A stretch of 64,000 nucleotides of DNA from Streptomyces sp. HSG2. GTDB taxonomy: Bacteria > Actinomycetota > Actinomycetes > Streptomycetales > Streptomycetaceae. Below, in pieces: positions 57,016 through 64,000 of the stretch. The notes beneath the pieces are model-generated. The model was not told the DNA's origin, ran no database searches, and saw nothing but the letters and a program-made list of their open reading frames with translations. The translations under genes were made by a program, and so were the position numbers. Numbering within the stretch: position 1 is the first letter of the stretch; each line of letters begins with the position of its first letter. The stretch covers positions 1,860,001-1,924,000 of the forward strand of contig NZ_CP066801.1 of NCBI RefSeq assembly GCF_016598575.1, in the 5' to 3' direction.

Positions 57016-57157
57016 CACTGGTCGCGCCCCACGCCATGGCAACACCGTCGCGTTGTGCGGTTCGGCGTCCTGTGGGTGGGCGCGCCGCGAGGCGACCGAC
57101 CCGGTTCCACGCCCCGGACCGGCCGGCCGCCGGTTCCCGGGCTCGCGTGGGCGCGCG

Positions 57158-57736
57158 TCAGGCGGCGACGGGCCTCCGGCGCGCACCGCCCGGAGCGGCG
57201 TCCCCGGCCGCCACCCCGGTGCTCCGATAGCCCCGGACCTCCTGGCGCACCGGACCGCCCGAGCGGGCGAGCCAGTCGACGCGGACCCAGAGCAACGCGT
57301 CCCGCGCCTGTTCGAGGCGGCCCAACCACAGCGACTTCAGCCAAAGGCCCACTCCGCATCCGGCCAACATCATCCCGCCCGCGGCGGGAACGACGACGGC
57401 GGAACCGACCGCCGCCAGGAAGGCGAGCAACAGCCACCAGCGGTGACCACGTCGCCAGTCGCGGAGGGTCACCACCCGGTCCCGCAGCACGTCTTGCCTG
57501 CCCGCGCGGGAGGCGGCCCGGGCCAAGGCCCGGTAGCGGGAGCGGCGGACGGTCGCCACCACGGCGGCGGCCACCAGGAAGAGGGCGGCACCCGCCAGTA
57601 CCCCGATCCGCCGTCCCGTCCAACCCGGCTGGACCAGTCCGATCCCGGCCGCGCCCACTCCGAGCCACCACAGCGGCGCGGCCCCCGCCCGCACGACGAC
57701 GGCCACCCGAGCAAGCCCCTGTCCTCCACGCGTCAC
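57158..57736 (-). CDS. hypothetical membrane protein
   Basis: A 192-residue protein with four hydrophobic helices in two pairs: VVVRAGAAPLWWLGVGAAGI and GRRIGVLAGAALFLVAAAVV, then WWLLLAFLAAVGSAVV and GGMMLAGCGVGLWL. The loop between the pairs is very basic. GTG 57736 is supported by GGAGG 7 nt upstream. I do not recognise the family. It stands alone between the split gene (convergent) and the RpiR regulator. Confidence 0.7.
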   Translation of the reverse strand: MTRGGQGLARVAVVVRAGAAPLWWLGVGAAGIGLVQPGWTGRRIGVLAGAALFLVAAAVVATVRRSRYRALARAASRAGRQDVLRDRVVTLRDWRRGHRWWLLLAFLAAVGSAVVVPAAGGMMLAGCGVGLWLKSLWLGRLEQARDALLWVRVDWLARSGGPVRQEVRGYRSTGVAAGDAAPGGARRRPVAA

Positions 57737-57978
57737 GTCCCGCCTCCGTCTCTCGTCCTTCGAGGGGATTCCCGAGCACGGCAGGATAGCCCCGGGACGT
57801 GAGACGGATCTGAGAGCGCGGGGCGCCCGACACCGGGGACGGAGCGGCTGCGCGAGCGCGGGCCGAGGACGGGGACGCTCGTCGCCGCGGAGGCCGGGAC
57901 GGGCGGCGTCGACGGCGGAAGGGGGCCACCGGCACCGCGCCGACCGTCCGGGCACGAGCCGAGAGCGGTGCCGGACCC

Positions 57979-58824
57979 TCAGTCCACGAAGAGTCCGCGA
58001 GCCGCCGCCCTGCTGTCGAACTCCTCCAGCCGTGCCTGCGCGTCCGGCAGCGCGTCGCACATCGTCTCCAGCAGGACCCGGCCGAGCAGCATCGGCGCGC
58101 AGACGGTGTCGAAGGCGAGTCCGGTCCCGACGGCGGCCGGCAGCAGCAGGTCCGACGCCTTGGCCACCGGGGCGAAGGCGGAGTCGGCGACGGTCACCAC
58201 GATCAGCCCCGAGTCCTTGGCATGGGTCAGGGCGTCGACCACCTCGCGCGGGTGCCTCGGGAGCGCGAAGCAGAGCAACGTAGTGGCACCCGCCCGGACG
58301 GCCGCGTCGACACCGTCGAGGACGACGGTGCCGCCCTCGTCCAACAACCGGACGTCCGGATGCACCTTGCCCGCGAAGTAGGCGAAACCGCGTGCCTGGG
58401 CCGCCGCCGCGCGCAACCCCAGCACCGGCAGGGGGCGAGTGGCGGCGAGCAGCCGACCGGCCTCCCGCACGGGCGCGGGGTCCGCGAGCACCTCGGCGAG
58501 GTGCCTCAGGTTCTCGATCTCGCCCTCCACCGCCCGCTGGTACTCGTTGCCCGATGCCGGTTCCCCCGCCGGTCCGACGGGCGTGATCTCCCGGAGCCGC
58601 CGGCGGAGCGCGGGGTAACCGTCGAAGCCCAGGGCGACCGCGAAGCGGGTGACCGAGGGTTGGCTGACGCCCGCCGACTCGGCCAGCTCCACACTCGACA
58701 GGAAGGGGACCTCGGCGGCGCGCCGCACCATGCTGTGGGCGATCCGCCGTTGCGTGGGCGTCAACCGGTGCCCCTCGAAGAGCGCCTGCAGCCGCATCGC
58801 GGGGCTGTCGCTGCTCTCGCTCAT
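57979..58824 (-). CDS. MurR/RpiR family transcriptional regulator
   Basis: A 281-residue regulator: N-terminal HTH_6 domain (about 10-85, with AHSMVRRAAEVPFLSSVELA and ESAGVSQPSVTRFAVALGF) and C-terminal SIS domain (about 115-260, PLPVLGLRAAAAQARGFAYF; GATTLLCFALPRHPREVVDA) that senses phosphosugars or related ligands. ATG 58824 is preferred because the upstream ATG at 58866 falls inside an 18-bp dyad that is a likely operator. Regulators of this family are often found beside murein or hexosamine genes; here no such target adjoins. Confidence 0.88.
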   Translation of the reverse strand: MSESSDSPAMRLQALFEGHRLTPTQRRIAHSMVRRAAEVPFLSSVELAESAGVSQPSVTRFAVALGFDGYPALRRRLREITPVGPAGEPASGNEYQRAVEGEIENLRHLAEVLADPAPVREAGRLLAATRPLPVLGLRAAAAQARGFAYFAGKVHPDVRLLDEGGTVVLDGVDAAVRAGATTLLCFALPRHPREVVDALTHAKDSGLIVVTVADSAFAPVAKASDLLLPAAVGTGLAFDTVCAPMLLGRVLLETMCDALPDAQARLEEFDSRAAARGLFVD

Positions 58825-58860
58825 CTCCAGCGCCCCTCCCCCATTCATCCGAGACCGATT

Positions 58861-58878
58861 CTGCATACCGTTATACAG
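58861..58878. promoter_or_regulatory. 18-bp dyad CTGCATACCGTTATACAG upstream of the RpiR gene
   Basis: Half-sites CTG(C/T)ATA around a CCGT spacer, one mismatch between arms, 36 bp before the ATG. It is the most AT-rich patch nearby and includes a TATAAC-like -10 for the minus strand. Autorepression is likely. Confidence 0.6.
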
Positions 58879-59073
58879 CCGGCGGTGCCCCTCGGCACGA
58901 CGGGGTGCCGGGCGGGCGAGGCGGGGCGCCGCCCGCGAGTCGGTGGTCGCCGCAGTGGGGGCCTGGAAGGTGGGGGCGGCGCGCACGATCGAGACAGGGC
59001 CCCCTCCGGCGGGGTTCCTCGCCTTCGCCGGATCGGCGTCGGCGCCGGCGAGGAACCCGTACCGGTGGACGTG

Positions 59074-60747
59074 TCAGACCACCGGCGCGTCGACCCGCTC
59101 GACTCGCTGGGTACCGCTGCGGGTGCGGTAGGAGCGGGCCCACGAGACCGTGGCGTCGGCCTTGGTCCGGTCGGACAGGGTGTAGTAGTCCATCTGGGAA
59201 CGGTCGGCGGTCACGTCGAGCACGCCGTAGCCGTGGTTGTCCATGTCGACCCATTTGACGTGGCGGTTGGCGAGCCGCACGGCCCCGCTGGCGACGACCG
59301 AGACCGTGCCGGGCGCCACGCGCAGGACGTCGTCGAGGTTCTCCGTGGTCACCGAGGCCACCACGAACTCGGAGGCGGCGGAGGCCGAGAGCGGATAGGT
59401 CGCGGCCTTGACCGGCACGTCGTTGGCCCAGGCCGTGTGGATGTCCCCGGTGAGGAAGACGGTGTTCTCGATGCCGCGATCCACCAGGTGCCCGAGCAAC
59501 TCCCGGCGGTCGTCGGTGTAGCCGTCCCACTGGTCGACGTTGACCGCGAGCCCCTCGCGTGGCACCCCCAGGAGCTCGGCGAGCGGGGCGAGCAGATGGG
59601 CGGGCAGCGAACCGAAGGCGATCGGGGAGATCATCACCGAGGTGCCGACCAGCCGCCAGGTCGCCCGGGAGGACTCCAGTCCCGACTTCAACCAGTCCAA
59701 CTGCGCGCGTCCGGTGATGGTGCGATCCGGGTCGTCGACGTCCTTGCTTCCCACGGTCGCCTGCTGCGAGCGGAAGGACCGGAGGTCCAGCAGGTGCAGG
59801 TCGGCCAGTGTCCCGAAGCGCAGGCGTCGGTAGACCGTACCGGCGGTGGAGGCGCGGACCGGCATCCACTCGAAGTACGCCCGCTTCGCGGCGGCGGCGC
59901 GCGCGGCGTAGTCGCCCTCGCCGCCCGGGGTGTGGTTCTCCGCGCCGCCGGACCAGTTGTTGTTGGCTATCTCGTGGTCGTCCCAGATGGCGACGAGGGG
60001 GTGGGCGGCGTGCATCGCCTGGAGGTCGGCGTCGGTCTTGTAGGTGCCGTGCCGGAGGCGGTAGTCGGCCAGGGTGAGGATCTCGTGCGTGGGCTGGTGC
60101 CTCCTGATCACGTATTCCTCGTCGGGGATGCGGCCGGTGCCGTACTCGTAGATGTAGTCGCCGAGGTGGACGACGGCGTCCAGGTCGGTCCTCGCGGCGA
60201 GGTGTCGGTAGGCCGCGAAGTACCCCGACTCCCAGTTGGCGCAGGAGGCCACGCCGAACCGGAGGCGGGACACGGCGGCGTCCTCGGCGGGCGCGGTGCG
60301 GGTCCGGCCGACGGGCGACACCGCGCCCTGGGCGCTGAATCGGTAGTAGCAGACGGTGGCCGGGCCCAACCCCCGTACGTCGACCTTGACCGTGTGGTCG
60401 GACGCGGTGGTGGCGGTGGAGCTCCCCCGGGCCAGGATCCGGGTAAACCCGCGGTCGGCCGCGACCTCCCAGCCGACCTCGGTGTCCGGCCCCAGGCCGG
60501 AGCCGGGCCGGGCGTCGGGTGTCGGGGTGACGCGGGTCCACAGGAGGACGCCGTCGGGGAGCGGGTCGCCGGAGGCCACGCCGTGCAGGAAGAGCGGTCC
60601 GGTGTGCTCGGAGGACCGCGTGGCGGCGGGGAGCGAGGTGGCGGAGGCCGAGGCGGTGCCGGCCGTCAAGGAACCGGCGACGGCGGTGGCGGCAGCGGCC
60701 TTGACGACCGCGCGTCTGGTCGTGGTGGTGCTGTCTCTTCTCGTCAC
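59074..60747 (-). CDS. phoD: secreted alkaline phosphatase, PhoD family
   Basis: A 557-residue exported phosphodiesterase/phosphatase. A Tat signal ([20 protein letters not shown], cleavage near ASA) leads into the PhoD N-terminal domain ([20 protein letters not shown]) and the metallophosphatase core: [61 protein letters not shown] 60747 has TAGCCT (60761-60756) 8 nt upstream with a TGTCAG -35 at 17 nt, so it is probably leaderless. No tandem GTTCACC (PHO box) is seen upstream. Confidence 0.92.
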   Translation of the reverse strand: MTRRDSTTTTRRAVVKAAAATAVAGSLTAGTASASATSLPAATRSSEHTGPLFLHGVASGDPLPDGVLLWTRVTPTPDARPGSGLGPDTEVGWEVAADRGFTRILARGSSTATTASDHTVKVDVRGLGPATVCYYRFSAQGAVSPVGRTRTAPAEDAAVSRLRFGVASCANWESGYFAAYRHLAARTDLDAVVHLGDYIYEYGTGRIPDEEYVIRRHQPTHEILTLADYRLRHGTYKTDADLQAMHAAHPLVAIWDDHEIANNNWSGGAENHTPGGEGDYAARAAAAKRAYFEWMPVRASTAGTVYRRLRFGTLADLHLLDLRSFRSQQATVGSKDVDDPDRTITGRAQLDWLKSGLESSRATWRLVGTSVMISPIAFGSLPAHLLAPLAELLGVPREGLAVNVDQWDGYTDDRRELLGHLVDRGIENTVFLTGDIHTAWANDVPVKAATYPLSASAASEFVVASVTTENLDDVLRVAPGTVSVVASGAVRLANRHVKWVDMDNHGYGVLDVTADRSQMDYYTLSDRTKADATVSWARSYRTRSGTQRVERVDAPVV

Positions 60748-61533
60748 GCCCCGTCAGGCTACTGGGAGAACGGCGGGGCTGACAGGGCGTACGCCGTACC
60801 TTCCTCCGCCCGTCGTGCGCGGTCGGGCGGAGGAGGCGACGTGCGCCGGAGCCGACGGCAGGGTAGCGGGCGGGGGAGCCCGCGTGTGGGCAGGGCGGGG
60901 ACGTGGGGCCGGATTGTGCGCGCAGCGGGCGGGGGAGCCCGCGTGTGGGCAGGGCGGGGACGTGGGGCCGGATTGTGCGCGCGAGGACCGCCGCACCCCC
61001 GTCGTCGGGGGGCGGGACGACGGCGGTCCCCGCGCGACGCGCGTCGGCCGTGGAGCCAGGCGTCGCGTCCCTGGCGTCCGTGGAGGTCCGGGAGCCGCTC
61101 CGGAGGTCCTGACGCCGTTCGGCACCGATCGACCACGCTCCTCCCGCACGATCCCCGGGAACGGACCCGCGTCCGACCGACGCGCACAATCTGCCGGGCC
61201 GGTGTCAAGGGCGTGTTGCGCGGACGTGACGCGGGCGTAGCACTTCCGCGAAGCCTCCCGGACGGGGCGAACGAGCGTGCGCCCTCGCCTCTCGGCCACG
61301 GGATCGCGGTTCGCGGCGTGGGACCCGGGCCCCCGACTCCGGCGCCCCGTCCGAGGTCCCGCGCCCCTTTCCGGTGGCGGCGCGCCGAGGTCGTGCGTGT
61401 CTCGGCGGGCGTGTCCCCCGGCCGGAGTAGGCGAATTCCCCCGGGACACGGGCCGTCCTCGGGACATCCGGGGCCTCGAAGAGCGCCGATCGTGGTCAGG
61501 AGAACGCCAGCCCGTCAGCCGGAATGAGGAGTC
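60748..61533. other. 786-bp non-coding region with a tandem repeat
   Basis: No gene supported: open frames lack codon bias and family matches. It contains the phoD promoter at the left, the 59-bp tandem repeat (60865-60982), and an inverted copy of the repeat's GATTGTGCGCG core near 61173-61183. GAGGAG at 61525-61530 precedes the next small gene. Confidence 0.55.
60865..60982. repeat. perfect 59-bp direct tandem repeat, two copies
   Basis: Copies 60865-60923 and 60924-60982 are identical by my reading. Each holds a small hairpin GCGGGC-GGGGGA-GCCCGC followed by GTGTGGGCAGGGCGGGG and ending GGATTGTGCGCGC. The repeat lies about 120-235 bp upstream of phoD. Confidence 0.92.
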
Positions 61534-61731
61534 GTGACGAGCGTGACGCCCCCAATCGACGCAGCGCGCCTGCCCACCGGGCGTCTGTCGGAGGAGGACG
61601 CGGGAACCTCGCGTCGGGAGCCCCCGCCGACCGGTGCCACCCCCGCCTATCTTCTCGGCGGATCGGCGATCATCGGCGGAATCGCGGGCTGCGTCGTGGG
61701 CGCGGGGCTGGGCTTGGCCGTGATCGGCTGA
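61534..61731 (+). CDS. small Gly-rich hydrophobic protein A
   Basis: A 65-residue protein from GTG 61534. The hydrophilic N-terminal 38 residues (TSVTPPIDAARLPTGRLSEE ...) are followed by a 26-residue hydrophobic segment LLGGSAIIGGIAGCVVGAGL GLAVIG. That segment contains repeated GxxxG/GGxxGG spacing, a glycine zipper, and one Cys. GAGGAG/GGAG lies just upstream. It is followed 51 bp later by a second protein of the same design. I do not recognise a family. A small membrane protein or the precursor of a two-peptide bacteriocin-like toxin are both possible. Confidence 0.6.
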   Translation: MTSVTPPIDAARLPTGRLSEEDAGTSRREPPPTGATPAYLLGGSAIIGGIAGCVVGAGLGLAVIG

Positions 61732-61782
61732 CCGCCCTCGCCCCACCCCCGACGAACGTCCCCGAAAGGAACCCCGAGCGCC

Positions 61783-61974
61783 ATGACGATCGAGTCCGTG
61801 ATCGAGGAGTGCCACGCGCACCGACTCACCGAGCGGGACACCGGCACCGTCCGCACCACCGGCCACGTGATCGGGGTCGCCATGGCCGTGACGATGGTGA
61901 TGGCGGGAGCGGGCGGGTTCCTCGCCACCGTCGGGGCGGGAGTCGGCGTGGTCCACGCCGTTGTCGGCGGCTGA
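61783..61974 (+). CDS. small Gly-rich hydrophobic protein B
   Basis: A 63-residue protein from ATG 61783 with AAGGA about 11 nt upstream. The N-terminal 28 residues are charged (MTIESVIEECHAHRLTERDT GTVRT). The C-terminal part is hydrophobic and glycine-spaced: VAMAVTMVMAGAGGFLATVG AGVGVVHAVVGG. Same layout as the preceding small protein, so the pair probably works together. No immunity, protease or ABC exporter gene adjoins. Function unknown. Confidence 0.62.
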   Translation: MTIESVIEECHAHRLTERDTGTVRTTGHVIGVAMAVTMVMAGAGGFLATVGAGVGVVHAVVGG

Positions 61975-61982
61975 CCCCGAGA

Positions 61983-62020
61983 CCTCCTGCCGCCGGGCCC
62001 GCTGGTGCCCCGGCGGGAGG
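61983..62020. terminator. hairpin between small protein B and cbs
   Basis: CCTCC...CGCCGGG (61983-61997) pairs with CCCGGCGGGAGG (62009-62020), with a three-base bulge. It lies between convergent stop codons. Confidence 0.45.
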
Positions 62021-62066
62021 ACGGGGCACCCCGTCGGGCGCGGGACCGGCGCGTCCTCCGGGCGGA

Positions 62067-63467
<1,401 letters not shown>

Positions 63468-63625
63468 CGTTGTCTCCGGATGCTGCGAAAGATTGCCGTC
63501 GTGATGGTTCCGCCAGCCTATGGCCTGTGGCTGCCCCTTGGTGTTCGTTCCCAGGTGGCCGAGATTGGACGGCGTGCGCTACGGGGCAAGGAGTGGGTAC
63601 GGCTCGGAGGAGGTGACGGCGGCGC

Positions 63626-64000
63626 GTGAGCGACATGGCGAGGGCGAGGGTGGCCCGGCGGATCGCGGCGGGTGCGGCGTACGGCGGCGGCGGTGTCGGC
63701 CTGGCCGGTGCCGCCGCCGTGGGGCTGCTGCTGGCGGAGGTGCAGTTGGCCCGGCGGCGGGTGGGCGTCGGCACACCGGACCGCGTGCCGGACGCGGGCG
63801 GCCTCTACGGAGGCGGGGCGGCCGGGGAGGGCGCCGGGCGAGAGGAGCCGCTGCGGCTGGCGATGCTGGGCGACTCGACGGCGGCCGGCCAGGGGGTGCA
63901 CCGGGCCGGGCAGACTCCCGGGGCGCTGCTGGCGTCCGGGGTGGCGGCGGTCGCCGAGCGTCCGGTGCGGCTGGTGTCGGTGGCGCTGACCGGAGCCCGG
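63626..64000 (+). CDS. SGNH/GDSL hydrolase (partial, 5' end)
   Basis: 125 codons before the window edge. An N-terminal hydrophobic helix (GAAYGGGGVGLAGAAAVGLL) acts as signal or anchor. After a Gly-rich linker comes the SGNH block I motif LAMLGDSTAAGQGV, whose Ser is the nucleophile, then a LLASGVAAVAERPVRLV stretch. These are secreted or membrane-tethered esterases/lipases. GTG 63626 has GGAGGAGG about 9 nt upstream. The 3' part lies outside the window. Confidence 0.85.
   Translation, partial: MSDMARARVARRIAAGAAYGGGGVGLAGAAAVGLLLAEVQLARRRVGVGTPDRVPDAGGLYGGGAAGEGAGREEPLRLAMLGDSTAAGQGVHRAGQTPGALLASGVAAVAERPVRLVSVALTGAR

Noticed and set aside
60748-61000. PHO boxes (tandem GTTCACC) upstream of phoD.
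   Set aside because: I looked on both strands and found no tandem GTTCACC or GGTGAAC units there. Regulation by PhoP is possible but not supported by this sequence.
61277-61537. An 86-codon plus-strand frame before the small peptide genes.
   Set aside because: Arg/Pro-rich translation, no ribosome site, and it overlaps the start of small protein A.

Overview
The window is chromosomal DNA from a Streptomyces or a very close relative. The G+C content is very high and codons strongly prefer G or C at the third position. The 16S rRNA 5' end is of actinobacterial type, and whiB, the F420 genes fbiA and fbiB, DUF3499, DUF5719 and several leaderless genes are all present. From memory, the gene order matches the conserved core of the S. 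coelicolor chromosome around ahcY, manA/manB, whiB, fbiAB, purEK, sigI and hutU. I see no phage, integrase, IS element, CRISPR array or tRNA.

Layout. 1-886: the 5' end of an rRNA operon reading leftward, with a leader and several tandem promoters. 887-3627: SpoIIM-like and RDD membrane proteins and an unknown protein. 3698-10697: a leftward block of manB, a Trm112-like protein, a SIS-domain protein, manA, a CDF metal exporter and ahcY. 10802-18237: DUF3499, a zincin-like metallopeptidase, DUF5719 coupled to a 1351-residue membrane glycosyltransferase, and whiB. 18238-23793: a long control region, cysteine dioxygenase, fbiA-fbiB, an AlkA-like glycosylase and a TIGR03089 protein. 24044-33016: five LCP (LytR-CpsA-Psr) phosphotransferases around a GT2 glycosyltransferase. 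33135-37053: a decayed and an intact acyl-CoA thioesterase in tandem, an acyl-CoA dehydrogenase and UDP-glucose dehydrogenase. 37180-42952: purK-purE-dipeptidase, GtrA and a two-component system. 43415-48294: a POT peptide transporter, an LPxTG protein and a partner-switching sigma factor module. 48415-54079: a histidine utilisation operon. 54221-64000: a PLP enzyme, a frame-split exported M15-like protein, a RpiR regulator, PhoD, two tiny glycine-rich membrane peptides, cystathionine beta-synthase and the start of an SGNH hydrolase.

How the genes work together. AhcY and Cbs bracket the methionine-to-cysteine route (SAH to homocysteine to cystathionine), and cysteine dioxygenase drains cysteine. 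ManA and ManB feed mannose phosphates toward glycan synthesis. The LCP enzymes attach glycopolymers to peptidoglycan. UDP-glucuronate, the GT2 enzymes and GtrA fit the same cell-envelope theme. HutU, HutI, HutF and an M20 amidase convert urocanate to glutamate by the formylglutamate branch.

The observations most worth a second look are: the pair of small glycine-zipper peptides at 61534-61974; the exported M15-like protein whose signal peptide and domain lie in different frames (56327-57015) and whose metal ligands appear lost; the M20 amidase sitting where hutG is expected; the decaying thioesterase duplicate followed by a strong hairpin; a perfect 153-bp in-frame tandem duplication in the large glycosyltransferase; a 59-bp tandem repeat upstream of phoD; and several dyads near start codons (18850, 35565, 43119, 54134, 58861).
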